A DNA stretch of 35,703 nucleotides from a virus, in the IMG/VR virus record IMGVR_UViG_3300024324_000798, positions 1-35,703 of that record; one strand, 5' to 3'. The notes under the pieces were generated by a model. That model did not search any database, was not told where the DNA came from, and saw only the letters and a list, made by a program, of their open reading frames with translations. This document shows positions 13,980 to 23,596 of this stretch, piece after piece. Numbering within the stretch: the stretch's first letter is position 1; each line of letters begins with the position of its first letter. Both the position numbers and the translations under genes were made by a program.

Positions 13980-16103
13980 TCGTTTGGCTGAAAAATGAAT
14001 GTATGGAACATCAACCGTTGTCCCTCCTGTGATATCGAATCTTACTATGAATTCATCCCCGGAACTGTCCTCGATAAACTTACTAAAACTGAATGGCATG
14101 TATGTCGCAAATGCATCGCTTACCTGAACCCGGAATACAATTTTTGAATCGGTCATGTTCCATATCGCAATATCAATTACATCCCCGGCCGTCAGGAGCT
14201 TTATTGAGCCACTCACCGAGAGTTCGTAATGTCCCGCATCATCAACTTGAATCGTTCCGTTCGTTCCTCCAAGCGTAACTCCGTTTGAAATCCCTTCGAA
14301 CATCCCCGTGAAGTCAGTCCACCCGGAGGCTGTATTGACGGTAGCTTTCACCGTGTCGTAAAGTTCGCCATAGATATGCTCAACAAATTCCACCGCTGTT
14401 TCTCCGGAATTTACCTGAACAATGTTTCCTCCTTCTCCACTGTAACCGCTCGGTGTATCGGTGAGATCCAAGAAGGTGCTGACGGCCGTTCCTCCGGATC
14501 CCGATCCGGCAGTTCGGTTTGGTGCGTATCCTCGAAGATCCTGAACCTGTGAAGCTGTCCATGTTCCTCCTCCCGCAGAGGAATTCTGATAAGTTACTCG
14601 AGCAATTAAAAATCCTACACCCTTGTATTGTTGAGGGATCGTGTAAACCGAGTAATTGCTTGCATCACTAATGGCCGTTACTGAACTGTTATAGCTCCCA
14701 GACGGCAAGTTCATCATCATGTGAGACTTCTCCCCAGTCTTATTACAAACACCCCAAAAAACAAAGGAAAAGTGCCTTCCTGATAGGGATGAATTATCAG
14801 CATCAGTCAATTCCGTGTTCAAGTTCGTCACCGTTTTATACGGAGCCGTGAAATCATTTACCACATGAACGTCATCCCCGGTGGACATATCCATTGCCGG
14901 GAAGGTTTGTAAGTGCATCTGATACACCTTCCCTTCCGTGGTCGATACGTAAACATCATCTGGACTCGAGGCACCTACAATATTGGAACTCAATAAAACT
15001 CCCGTGTTCCAATCAGAATCCAGTTGCCTTATCCTTTCTGAAATATGCTGCATGTGGCCCATGCCATTTGACCCTGCTAAGTGATCGTTCCAGTTCTGAT
15101 TTCTTAGCGCTGAATCAGTCGCTGTAGTAGCGATGGATTGCAATACAAGTTCAGCCACTTTGATATGCTCCGTTGTTGGCCAACTAGAAGTTGATAGCGT
15201 TAAAACCTTCGTTGATTTCGGTACGTAAACATAATTGGTGACTGGAACAACATCAGTTCCCGCGGTAAGAGTAATTGTATCAGCCGGTGTACAATCCAAA
15301 TAAGAAAAACCATCACTGAAATTCATAGTCAGATCACCTCCCCCAGACCTTTCAATGTATCCTTTTATTGCTCCTGCTGTAACTGCTGTTCGATAATCAA
15401 AAGACTCCAGGAATGCACCATTAAAAGCATTGATGGTTATATCATCCGGAACACCCGTCTTGTTCACAAATATCCATCCATCCGAAGCATCAACTTTGGC
15501 AACACTGGCAATTTTAATCAGGTAATTCGGGTATACTGGTCTTGAGTTGGTATATTCTCCGGCAGTTGAAGCAGAAACAAATAATTCATCCCGGACATCC
15601 AAACTAGAAGTATTTAGCCCTCTAACCAAACCGAATGTACATACTTCCCCCTCTTCCCCTGCACCAATTACATGAGTAGTAACCCCGATAACATTATTGA
15701 CGGTTGTATCTACGTCAGCCTTGGCTAAATGAATTGTAGGTCTGCCTTGATAAGCTGAGTCAATATAAACTACCGATCCATTCGGGAAATCTCCCCCTGT
15801 AGGATTATATGCCCTCAACCACAACTCTCTTCCAAGTTGTAAAGTAACATCTGAAATATCGTTGTACAATCCGACTATCTTATTGGTTGAATCATAGAAT
15901 ATTCTCCCTTCTCCATAAGGTGTAACCGTGTCGGGATTAAACTGAATAAAAAGAGTTGTGTCATCAATCAAAGAGAAATCAATTGTATCCTCCTGGTAAA
16001 TCATATACTCAGTTACAATTAATCCTTTAGTGTCAACCCTGCTTTGTTGAGAAATCCCGATTGTTGAAATCAGGATTAGAATTATCACTAGAATGTTCTT
16101 CAT
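13971..16103 (-). CDS. Tail fibre protein with N-terminal signal peptide
   Basis: 710 aa. The first 20 residues (MKNILVIILILISTIGISQQ) are a textbook Bacteroidota Sec signal peptide, unusual for a tail part. The body is beta-rich, with a fibre-type block around 430-560 (DDVHVVNDF, YSVYTIPQQYKGVGFLIARV, ASQVQDLRGYAPNR). A spacer FLDLTDTPSGYSGEGGNIVQ (about 575) is widespread in phage fibres. The C-terminal about 110 residues (GHYELSVSGSIKL ... FIVRFDITGG ... IHFSAKRLN) look like a C1q/TNF-type jelly-roll head, a likely receptor-binding tip. The 3' part (about 13980-14570) is visibly richer in G+C than its neighbours, suggesting an exchanged tip. It starts in a TAATG overlap with the gene before it. 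Confidence 0.75.
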   Translation of the reverse strand: MKNILVIILILISTIGISQQSRVDTKGLIVTEYMIYQEDTIDFSLIDDTTLFIQFNPDTVTPYGEGRIFYDSTNKIVGLYNDISDVTLQLGRELWLRAYNPTGGDFPNGSVVYIDSAYQGRPTIHLAKADVDTTVNNVIGVTTHVIGAGEEGEVCTFGLVRGLNTSSLDVRDELFVSASTAGEYTNSRPVYPNYLIKIASVAKVDASDGWIFVNKTGVPDDITINAFNGAFLESFDYRTAVTAGAIKGYIERSGGGDLTMNFSDGFSYLDCTPADTITLTAGTDVVPVTNYVYVPKSTKVLTLSTSSWPTTEHIKVAELVLQSIATTATDSALRNQNWNDHLAGSNGMGHMQHISERIRQLDSDWNTGVLLSSNIVGASSPDDVYVSTTEGKVYQMHLQTFPAMDMSTGDDVHVVNDFTAPYKTVTNLNTELTDADNSSLSGRHFSFVFWGVCNKTGEKSHMMMNLPSGSYNSSVTAISDASNYSVYTIPQQYKGVGFLIARVTYQNSSAGGGTWTASQVQDLRGYAPNRTAGSGSGGTAVSTFLDLTDTPSGYSGEGGNIVQVNSGETAVEFVEHIYGELYDTVKATVNTASGWTDFTGMFEGISNGVTLGGTNGTIQVDDAGHYELSVSGSIKLLTAGDVIDIAIWNMTDSKIVFRVQVSDAFATYMPFSFSKFIEDSSGDEFIVRFDITGGTTVDVPYIHFSAKRLN

Positions 16104-17248
16104 TATTGCTTGTTTTTAAAGGTTATTAATTTAAAATCAACTTCTGGTGAACCACCCGCAATAGATACATATAACGTTTGATCACCATCAGCACCAAGAG
16201 CCCTTGTTAAATCAATTGTCTCAGCAAAATCAGTTGTAGTTAATCTGAGTTGATTCAGCACATCTGTACCAGCTGGTGTTGTTCCGATATCAATAATAAT
16301 GTTACTACCACCCCTGAGTATTAATGTTAAATATCCAGCTAAATAACCATCACTAACAATCCAATCTGAGAAGTCACCGGTTGCACCTGTTTTTTCTAAT
16401 ACAATATCCATGTTTTCATCAATTTCAGGACATTCATAACCGCTATCATGGGTATTGAGTCCTATTATACTTTTCTGTGCTAATTCCGCTTTTACTGCTT
16501 TTAAATTTGTGTTTTCACCATTTATGTATTGAGGCAACGAGGTTCTTGTGTACTGAACCTCATCAATAAAGAATTGGTCATGTGCAATTGCTATTCTTAT
16601 CTGCTCAGCAACCATGTCCGGAACAAACTCAGTTTCAAATTCCATTATTCTTTTCACCTCATCCAGTAGATTCACAACTTCATCAAGATTATCATACGTT
16701 TCCTGATCCCCAGCCGGATCACCTAACTCAATTGAACCAGGGATTCTCATTCTGTGCTCAATATCATTATTGTAAATAACTTCAAATTCATTCTCTGAAT
16801 TACTCCACTGTAACGACCTCAGATATTGACTTGTTTTTGGTAGTATCTCGATCACATTTGATTTATGAATAAATGTTGCCTCTTCTGGTTGACCTGAATC
16901 TTCAACTGTAACTATCTTAAACCATACATGAGTGAAAGCAAACGTTGAAAAGTCAATATCAAATTCAAAATAAAATGAACTACCAATTCCAACACTCCAC
17001 GCAATAGCAATATTAGAAGAACTTCCATCCGGGAAATGTGCCGTCATTACAGGATTATTAACAGATAAAACAGAGGTTGACTTAACCTGAATTGTTACCT
17101 CGTCGGTATTATAGTACTTCTGGAAAAATGGCTTGTGACGGTAATTCTTATTAAAAACCGTTCTGTAAGGTTGATTATCAATGTTAGGTAATGAAGTGTC
17201 ATTATCCCAATAAAATCTAATACTCTGTGCTATTGAAACTATTACCAT
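16103..17248 (-). CDS. Baseplate/tail structural protein, 381 aa
   Basis: Probable baseplate or upper-fibre protein. The first about 130 residues are an Ig-like beta domain (RFYWDNDTSLP, VTIQVKST, MTAHFPDGSS, FEFDIDFSTFAFTHVWFKIV). A helical linker follows at about 185-225 (NLDEVVNLLDEVKRIMEFETEFVPDMVAEQI), and the end is beta-rich (DIVLEKTGATGDFSDW, LTLILRGGSNIIIDI). It lies between the large baseplate protein and the fibre in a tight run: 1 nt after the former, TAATG overlap with the latter. No named family is recognised. Confidence 0.6.
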   Translation of the reverse strand: MVIVSIAQSIRFYWDNDTSLPNIDNQPYRTVFNKNYRHKPFFQKYYNTDEVTIQVKSTSVLSVNNPVMTAHFPDGSSSNIAIAWSVGIGSSFYFEFDIDFSTFAFTHVWFKIVTVEDSGQPEEATFIHKSNVIEILPKTSQYLRSLQWSNSENEFEVIYNNDIEHRMRIPGSIELGDPAGDQETYDNLDEVVNLLDEVKRIMEFETEFVPDMVAEQIRIAIAHDQFFIDEVQYTRTSLPQYINGENTNLKAVKAELAQKSIIGLNTHDSGYECPEIDENMDIVLEKTGATGDFSDWIVSDGYLAGYLTLILRGGSNIIIDIGTTPAGTDVLNQLRLTTTDFAETIDLTRALGADGDQTLYVSIAGGSPEVDFKLITFKNKQ

Positions 17249-17249
17249 G

Positions 17250-19730
17250 CTACACGTCTTTTGTTATTTTTATTTCACTTAACACTATCGCGGTTGAATC
17301 ACTAATTCTTATCCCATCATTCGGAACTGAAGGATTCCATGTGAAAGATACCTCATAATCACCATCTGTTGCAAAGTTATGAGCTAATGCTATTATTGAA
17401 TCGTTCCCAATCTTAACCAATACCATATAACCCGAAATGCCTTTTATTGTTAAATTATAGGATTGTCCGGTTGTAAGGATAGTATCAAATTCATGTTCGA
17501 TGGTTCCTATTGCTGATACCGTCAACCTCGCACCGCTAACAGAAAGAGTTGGTGCACCTGAAAATATAAACCAACTATCCAATCCAACACTCCAATCAGA
17601 TAAATAAAGAACGGTCACCGGGGTAATTGCATCCAGGTTACACCTTAGAAACTCACCACTGGCTTTTTTTTCTCTCAGATTAGTTGTTAACGATAATATC
17701 CACCCATATTTGGTATCGGATAGTTTAATTAATCCTCTTGGATTCGCTCTCAATGCAATGATGTCATCATAAAAGAACTCAAATTCCTCAACAATAAACT
17801 TCTCAGGATAAAATATAGGTATTTCGTAATACCATAATATTGGATTATTACCATACAACTCCCTCTCACTAAGCGATACAGTATCTGTTGGTACATCGGT
17901 TGAGAAATCATCAGCGCCCTCATTGGTCATCTTAGGTATGAAACTTCCTGAATTACGAATCAGTCCTGAATTGATATTCCTCAAATGTCTCAACACGCTT
18001 CTTGATGGTGTCAGTCTCAGATTATAAGTCTCGGATGGTTCAAATTCCGGATTACCGGTAACAATAATATCCTCTGTTGTTCTTGCTTTGAAGTCCAGAT
18101 AACCATTCCTGTATAAATCAATCATGTACGATGAATTATCCTCTTTGATATCCTGAGTATCATCAGGCAATATATCTCTGAGTTTTATCATTCCGATTGT
18201 ATCACCACGAATCTGTGACACAAGTTTAAGTACATTCTTGAAATTATCAAGTGGAATAGACCATGATGATCTTTTGTTAAATTCATACAAACCTTCTTCT
18301 TTGTCAGATTCAGAAGTTGCGAAACCAACATGAACTTCATTGTAGTGTTTCCCGGGGATTACTTCTACCTCAACTGATAGTTCTCTGATTCTTGAACTTA
18401 TATCAAGAACAACAGCCGGATCATAAGCGTAATCGAAATCTTCTATCCTGACCTTATTAACTCCGGCAATCTTCTCAATATTCAGAGATAATGGAAACTT
18501 TGATTCCATTGCGCTATACAATTCGGCAAGAGTTGTATTGATTTTACTATCTATATTTCCGGCATTTGCATCTCTGATATTGGTTCCTGTTGTAATGGCT
18601 ATGTTTTCACCATCCGAGGCATAGGATGTGAGCTCTGAATCTGTGCGCCCGAATTTGGCGCTGTAAAGTGGGTTAGCATCTCCTGTTATTTTCTGTAAAG
18701 CTCTCAAAAATGCTTCATAAATCGGAAATGCTCTTGTTTCGATTTGTGGTAATATGGTATCATACCTGACATCAGCGTTAAATGTGCCCGCGACAATAAC
18801 AACCCCATTGGTGAATATGTACAATATATGATCTTCCGGTGCATTGGTGACAGAGATATCAATCTCACCTTTAAATTCCCAAAAGAACGAGGTTCCAACA
18901 ACGCTAATATCATCAATATCTACATCGGTAAATGAACCATCAGCTTTTATTCTTCTCAGCTTAAGATATAACTCGTATGGTGGAGAACCACCATTGAGAG
19001 TCATCTTGCCATCAATATCATATCTTAATCTATATGAATCAACCGTTATTTCTTTGATAAATGCATTATCACTAGATAAAAAAGTACCCACCCTTGGAGA
19101 TACAGCCCAATCTATATTTGATGTAACAACCTTTATAGGAATCAGATAACTTGTTCCAAGGAACTCATTCAAATCAGACTTATCCCATACCGCTTTATTT
19201 TTAATATGATATTCAGGAAGATCAATTGTTAAATTCTCAACCCCCGGGAATGGTGTTATACTTGCACCATCAACTGTCTTTGTGTTCAGAAGATCCAGTA
19301 AAGTATCATCTCTTGTTCTCACTGATTCGGTAAATGAATCATCAATCACCTGTATCCTTACTCCCCTCTCTAGTAATCTGTAAGTTCCAAAATCAATTCT
19401 ACCCGTAAATATCTCAGCATAACTAAGTGTTGATTTCACAAAGTATTCTATCAATATTGTACATTCTGCTTTCACGCCCTGAGTCTCGAATACGGTTTCA
19501 AGATAATCCTTCCCTTCTTTGGGAAATATGAGCGTATTGGTTGAGTATTCATAAAAAACACCATTGTACTTTTCACTTCTCTCAAATGTTAACTCACCTT
19601 TTTTCCATCCATCAGGAACATGGATCAATACCAATTCACCTTCTGTTGGATTCTGTAGAGTAAACCTAAAAATCCGGTTCTTATAACCGGAATTCTCTGC
19701 GTACAATTCTGCTATTGATCTGAAACTCAT
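17250..19730 (-). CDS. Baseplate hub / tail-tip protein
   Basis: 826 aa, next after the tape measure gene and joined to it by a TAATG overlap, the place of the distal tail and tail-tip (Tal-like) proteins in siphoviruses. The N terminus (LVLIHVPDGWKKGELTFERSEKYNGVFYEYSTNTLIFPKEGKDYLETVFETQG in outline) is a pattern I associate with Bacteroidota phages and prophages. Residues about 100-600 are beta-rich hub-like sequence. The last about 115 residues (LYLSDWSVGLDSWFIFSG ... IRISDSTAIVLSEIKI) look like a carbohydrate-binding jelly-roll. I see no peptidase motif. Confidence 0.7.
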   Translation of the reverse strand: MSFRSIAELYAENSGYKNRIFRFTLQNPTEGELVLIHVPDGWKKGELTFERSEKYNGVFYEYSTNTLIFPKEGKDYLETVFETQGVKAECTILIEYFVKSTLSYAEIFTGRIDFGTYRLLERGVRIQVIDDSFTESVRTRDDTLLDLLNTKTVDGASITPFPGVENLTIDLPEYHIKNKAVWDKSDLNEFLGTSYLIPIKVVTSNIDWAVSPRVGTFLSSDNAFIKEITVDSYRLRYDIDGKMTLNGGSPPYELYLKLRRIKADGSFTDVDIDDISVVGTSFFWEFKGEIDISVTNAPEDHILYIFTNGVVIVAGTFNADVRYDTILPQIETRAFPIYEAFLRALQKITGDANPLYSAKFGRTDSELTSYASDGENIAITTGTNIRDANAGNIDSKINTTLAELYSAMESKFPLSLNIEKIAGVNKVRIEDFDYAYDPAVVLDISSRIRELSVEVEVIPGKHYNEVHVGFATSESDKEEGLYEFNKRSSWSIPLDNFKNVLKLVSQIRGDTIGMIKLRDILPDDTQDIKEDNSSYMIDLYRNGYLDFKARTTEDIIVTGNPEFEPSETYNLRLTPSRSVLRHLRNINSGLIRNSGSFIPKMTNEGADDFSTDVPTDTVSLSERELYGNNPILWYYEIPIFYPEKFIVEEFEFFYDDIIALRANPRGLIKLSDTKYGWILSLTTNLREKKASGEFLRCNLDAITPVTVLYLSDWSVGLDSWFIFSGAPTLSVSGARLTVSAIGTIEHEFDTILTTGQSYNLTIKGISGYMVLVKIGNDSIIALAHNFATDGDYEVSFTWNPSVPNDGIRISDSTAIVLSEIKITKDV

Positions 19731-22552
19731 TATGCAAATTTTTTCATGTAACCTCCAAACCCTTTTTGGTCAGAAATCTTGCGTGCAACCTCATCATTAT
19801 GTCTCCTATTCATAGCTCTCACGATAGCTTTGTTTCCGTTTCTGATTTCCTTTTGAAGCGGACCATTGTCTTGTGATTGGAATTGATAAGTTGCATCGAT
19901 TAACTTCTTTGATTCCTCATGAGGGATGATTTCCATACCGCCCTCAAGATCCATCAATGTTGGTCTGTCAGGTGAAATGAATGTTTGCCCTTTCTTGTTA
20001 ATCATTAATTCCCATCCTTCTTCACCTACCCATGCAGGACCCTCTTTAGAATCCTTGGTTCCTTTGTAATACTCCGGCAATGGCTCAGCTAATACCAGTG
20101 CTGCACTTGTAGCGCCCAGTGCAGCGGCTGCAATAACAAGTCCTGGATTACCGAATGATTCATTAATATTCTCAAATGTCTGGATAGCAATATTGAACAA
20201 TGCTCTTGCTTTGTCGGCTTTTGCTTGTCTTAACTTAACCTCAGCAACTTTCTGTTCATACGCTTCCTGTGTTATTGCCTGTGAATCCAACTGCTTTTCA
20301 AGAGATATTAATTCTTTATTTCTGCTGATATCTCCAATTCTAAGAATGGAATCAAAACCTTCCTTAGCTAAGAACTTGGTTTGTTGAAGCACTCTTTCTC
20401 TATTCTTGATCTCATCATCTGCAACTTCTTTATTTTGTTCTTTCAACCAAATAAACCGGTCAGCATTAAACCGGGTAAGTCTGAATATGTAATCTTCAAA
20501 TGACATTAAAGATTTGTCCTGAGATTCCTTCTGAGACTCCAAAGGTTCCATCATCCATGGTTCAATGTCCAAATCGTCTTCCTGTTCTTCAAGTGCATTT
20601 TGGAGTAATCTTTCTTGCCGTAGCGCTTCAGCTTGTTCCAGCCGTTCAAGTTCTATTAAACGTTCTTGTTCCAATATCTCTTTACCCAGATTCTTTAGTC
20701 GTTCAATTCTTGCATTTGCATCTACTCGTTCTGCCTCAGCCCTTCTTGTGTAGAATTCAGTAAGCAACATTATTGATTCATCAGCTGTGAAACCTATGTT
20801 ACTAAGAATCTTCAAACTTGTTTCTTCATTCTCCTTCAAGAAAGCTGTGTTATGCTTTTCTAAATTGGAGACAAATATACTGAACTGCTTACCTTTTTCT
20901 TCCTGTAATTGCAACAGCAAATCATAAGTTCTACTAATTTGTAGAACTGTTAATTGAGTAGATCTTGTGAATATTAAATCAAGATTTGCAAATTTCAATA
21001 TCGTATCATTGAAGAAATCAACCGATGCTTTAATTGCGTTAGTACCATCACCACTTGCAGTTAATAACACTTCCCAATTCTTAGATAGCTTATCAATACT
21101 TGCCGCAAGAGTATTATTCTTGATATTAAATTCATCAGTCAATGAAGTTCCGGACTCTAAAGCTGCATTAGAAAGTAACTGTAACTCTGTGAATCGTTCA
21201 GTGTTCTTTGCAAGCGTTCCAAGCGTACCGACTACTTTCTTGCCTTGAAGTTGCATATCATCAAATGTTTGAGCAAGTTTAAGATTATCCCTTGCTGTGT
21301 CATTAACACCTTTCGATACTGCAATTAAAGCACCGACGGCATCTCTTTTAAATAAGTCCTCAAAATCCTTAACTGACATTCCTGCAATATTGGCAAACGT
21401 AACAGTCTCCTGACCCATTTTTAAAAGTACCTGACTGATTGCTGTACCGCTCACTGAAACTTCCTGACCTGTTTCATCGAATAGTGCACCAAGCGCTGTG
21501 ATATCAGTGATATTCAATTGGAATACTCTGGATAAACCAACCAACCTATTTGTGAAGTCCAGAATAGGACCTTCTGTAGCTTTTGTTTTCGCTCCAAGGT
21601 CATTCAATACACTACCAAACCTGTTGATTCCTTCAGATACTCCGAATTCATCTTCTAATCCAAATTGATTTGATATTTTACTTAATTGAGTTGCAATATC
21701 TGATGCACTTCCTTTTAAAGTGTCACCCAATGCAACAAACGATTTATCCACAACCTCAACAAACGCAGCAAGGTCAGAACCGGCAACATTCATTCTACCA
21801 GCCGCTTCAGCAATTCCAAGAAGACCGGCCATTGAAGTTCTTGTATCAAACTTAGTCAGCGTATCAAATAGTTTCCTTACCTCAGTATTTGTTAATCCTG
21901 TTGTCTTTCTAACGTTAGCTAAATTGTCATCAAGTTCAGCTGATGATGTTAGTATCTTACTGAATCCAGCAACCAGACCAGCTGCACCAAGACCAATTCC
22001 AAGAGCCCCGGTTAAACCAGTTATAGCTGACTTATAGTTCCCGATGTTCATCTTAGTTTTCACATAAGCATCAGAATTTCTCTTGAGTATCTTGGTATTC
22101 TTATCAATCGTCTGATTGATTTTTGCAACTGCCCTTCTTCCTTTACGGTCAGTAATAACAATATCTTCTTTGGCTTTTCTTAGCTTCCTGTTTTCAGCAA
22201 GGAGATGACCCATTGTTCCAACCTGCTTAGTCTCAAGGTCGATTAATAATTTCAGTTCTTTCCTTTGGTCAGCATTAGCCTTTTGAAGTCTTAATTTTCC
22301 CTTAACAACATCATCATCCAAGTCATTTAATTGCTTGGTGATTTTCATTGATTCAGTCTCAGCTTTATTCAATTCCTTTCTTTTGTCAGTCATTGATTTA
22401 TTGCTGGTTGCAATTTGATTAGTGACCTCAATCAGCTTCTTGCTGGCATCAATCATGTCCATTGTATTTTCAAAATTCTTCCGGATCCCTTCATCGAAAT
22501 CCTTGAATTGCTTAAATACATCGTCAAAATATACTTCACTAATCTTTGCCAT
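19730..22552 (-). CDS. Tail tape measure protein (TP901 type)
   Basis: 940 aa. Residues about 20-165 are coiled coil. A hydrophobic segment at about 174-200 (GALGIGLGAAGLVAGFSKIL) precedes the TP901-type core (AELDDNLANVRKTTGLTNTEV, AEAAGRMNVAG, ITALGALFDETGQEVSVSGTAISQVL). A charged coiled coil rich in Glu, Arg and Leu spans about 600-680, and another hydrophobic patch is near 835-860 (LVIAAAALGATSAALVLAE). Tape measures set tail length at roughly 1.5 A per residue, so the tail would be about 140 nm. It overlaps the 193-aa gene by 14 nt. Confidence 0.93.
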   Translation of the reverse strand: MAKISEVYFDDVFKQFKDFDEGIRKNFENTMDMIDASKKLIEVTNQIATSNKSMTDKRKELNKAETESMKITKQLNDLDDDVVKGKLRLQKANADQRKELKLLIDLETKQVGTMGHLLAENRKLRKAKEDIVITDRKGRRAVAKINQTIDKNTKILKRNSDAYVKTKMNIGNYKSAITGLTGALGIGLGAAGLVAGFSKILTSSAELDDNLANVRKTTGLTNTEVRKLFDTLTKFDTRTSMAGLLGIAEAAGRMNVAGSDLAAFVEVVDKSFVALGDTLKGSASDIATQLSKISNQFGLEDEFGVSEGINRFGSVLNDLGAKTKATEGPILDFTNRLVGLSRVFQLNITDITALGALFDETGQEVSVSGTAISQVLLKMGQETVTFANIAGMSVKDFEDLFKRDAVGALIAVSKGVNDTARDNLKLAQTFDDMQLQGKKVVGTLGTLAKNTERFTELQLLSNAALESGTSLTDEFNIKNNTLAASIDKLSKNWEVLLTASGDGTNAIKASVDFFNDTILKFANLDLIFTRSTQLTVLQISRTYDLLLQLQEEKGKQFSIFVSNLEKHNTAFLKENEETSLKILSNIGFTADESIMLLTEFYTRRAEAERVDANARIERLKNLGKEILEQERLIELERLEQAEALRQERLLQNALEEQEDDLDIEPWMMEPLESQKESQDKSLMSFEDYIFRLTRFNADRFIWLKEQNKEVADDEIKNRERVLQQTKFLAKEGFDSILRIGDISRNKELISLEKQLDSQAITQEAYEQKVAEVKLRQAKADKARALFNIAIQTFENINESFGNPGLVIAAAALGATSAALVLAEPLPEYYKGTKDSKEGPAWVGEEGWELMINKKGQTFISPDRPTLMDLEGGMEIIPHEESKKLIDATYQFQSQDNGPLQKEIRNGNKAIVRAMNRRHNDEVARKISDQKGFGGYMKKFA

Positions 22553-23120
22553 GTTCGTTTATTTTTTGAGCTTTGTCTAAAGCCAGAATATAATAAGCAT
22601 AAAATTCAACCAACTTAATACTGAAATCAATCGGAATAGCTAAAATAACAGCTGTTGATGCCACTGTTGTGTAAAATGTATCCTTCTTCTTTTCCGCCTG
22701 ATTCTCCAACCTTTGTTTTTCTTTCTCCTGAGCTTCCTTGTGTTGAGATACAAGTTTCATTGTCTCCTTGGCTAAGAATTCAATATGCTCCTTATTTTCA
22801 GGCTCAAACCCTAATTCCTCTTCGAATTCCTTTCGACACCTTTCATCATTCCTGATTACCAATCCCCAATAAATAATCCTGTATAAGTTGATTGTTGCCT
22901 CTAAATACAACTGGTCAGTCAAATAATCATACATTCGGTTAACCTGGTCACCATTAAAAGCATCATGATACTCTTCGATCAGCTGATTATGTTTCTTTTC
23001 AAGAAACTTCTTAGGACAAGGGAACCAGAACCTTTTGACCAACTCTTTCCTATCATCATCTACGATCTTCGCAAATCTACGTGCTGATATAGTTGTTTTA
23101 TTATGAAAAAATAGTTGCAT
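22539..23120 (-). CDS. Protein between tail tube and tape measure, 193 aa
   Basis: Family not recognised. It occupies the place of a tail assembly chaperone, directly before the tape measure gene. The first 100 residues are helical (RRFAKIVDDDRKELVKRFWF, DAFNGDQVNRMYDYLTDQLY). A charged coiled coil at about 120-145 (KEAQEKEKQRLENQAEKKK) is followed by hydrophobic stretches (TTVASTAVILAIPIDFSIKLVEFYAYYIL) that could associate with the tape measure or a membrane. It overlaps both neighbours (20 and 14 nt). Confidence 0.65.
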   Translation of the reverse strand: MQLFFHNKTTISARRFAKIVDDDRKELVKRFWFPCPKKFLEKKHNQLIEEYHDAFNGDQVNRMYDYLTDQLYLEATINLYRIIYWGLVIRNDERCRKEFEEELGFEPENKEHIEFLAKETMKLVSQHKEAQEKEKQRLENQAEKKKDTFYTTVASTAVILAIPIDFSIKLVEFYAYYILALDKAQKINEHGKD

Positions 23121-23529
23121 GTTTTCTTACTAATAATTCAGTGAATAAAGGTTTGACAGAGTTTTCAGACTGCTCGGTTAATCCGAATATATCCTCATAC
23201 TTATCAGTTAAAAATGGGGTCTTTTCATCATCAGAAGTGATAAACCATTCACCCGACTCAACGATAGCTTCCATTCCTCTGTAGAACTCTCCTGTCAATA
23301 ATAAATCCGGGGTTGAAAAACCGGCTAAATTATTCATCTTGCTTTTCATCACAGCATAATCAGTTGATGTGTAACTTGGCTTAATCTTACCACCAAGAGT
23401 ATTTTGACCTTCAATCAATTGGTCCTTGTTCATCTTAACCAGAATATCCCTGTTGTCATAGACAATTTGCTCAGCGAGATCCATGATGTTAAAATTTCTA
23501 TATTTTTCGTAAAAATCAACTATGTCCAT
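23101..23529 (-). CDS. Hypothetical tail-region protein, 142 aa
   Basis: No firm family. The central motif STPDLLLTGEFYRGMEAIV followed by TPFLTDKYEDIFGLTEQS is of a type I associate with virion assembly proteins of Bacteroidota phages, perhaps related to tail completion or chaperone functions. The ATG comes 3 nt after the U-tract of a strong terminator-like hairpin (23533-23564), so expression depends on readthrough or on another signal. No Shine-Dalgarno sequence is present. Confidence 0.65.
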   Translation of the reverse strand: MDIVDFYEKYRNFNIMDLAEQIVYDNRDILVKMNKDQLIEGQNTLGGKIKPSYTSTDYAVMKSKMNNLAGFSTPDLLLTGEFYRGMEAIVESGEWFITSDDEKTPFLTDKYEDIFGLTEQSENSVKPLFTELLVRKHATIFS

Positions 23530-23532
23530 GAT

Positions 23533-23564
23533 AAAAAAAAGAGGGGTTATTCCACCCCCCTTCC
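23533..23564 (-). terminator. Strong terminator-like hairpin after the major tail genes
   Basis: On the minus strand a 9-bp stem (AAGGGGGGT paired with ACCCCTCTT, one G-U pair) closes a 6-nt loop and runs into a tract of eight Ts (23540-23533), the distal six unpaired in this fold. It lies 33 nt after the stop of the 50-aa gene and 3 nt before the next start codon. It would lower transcription of the tape measure and baseplate genes relative to capsid and tail-tube genes. Confidence 0.75.
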
Positions 23565-23596
23565 ATCTGTTTTATTATAATATTGGCCTTCTGTGG

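Noticed and set aside
14380-14562. 60-aa minus-strand open frame inside the fibre gene
   Set aside because: Alternate frame in the GC-richer part of the fibre gene, where stop codons are fewer; Arg-rich text with no family signs.
22539-23529. Programmed frameshift joining the 142-aa and 193-aa proteins as tail assembly chaperones
   Set aside because: There is a run of six Ts near the junction, but the second frame would need a +1 shift, the second gene has its own ATG and no classic slippery heptamer is in frame.
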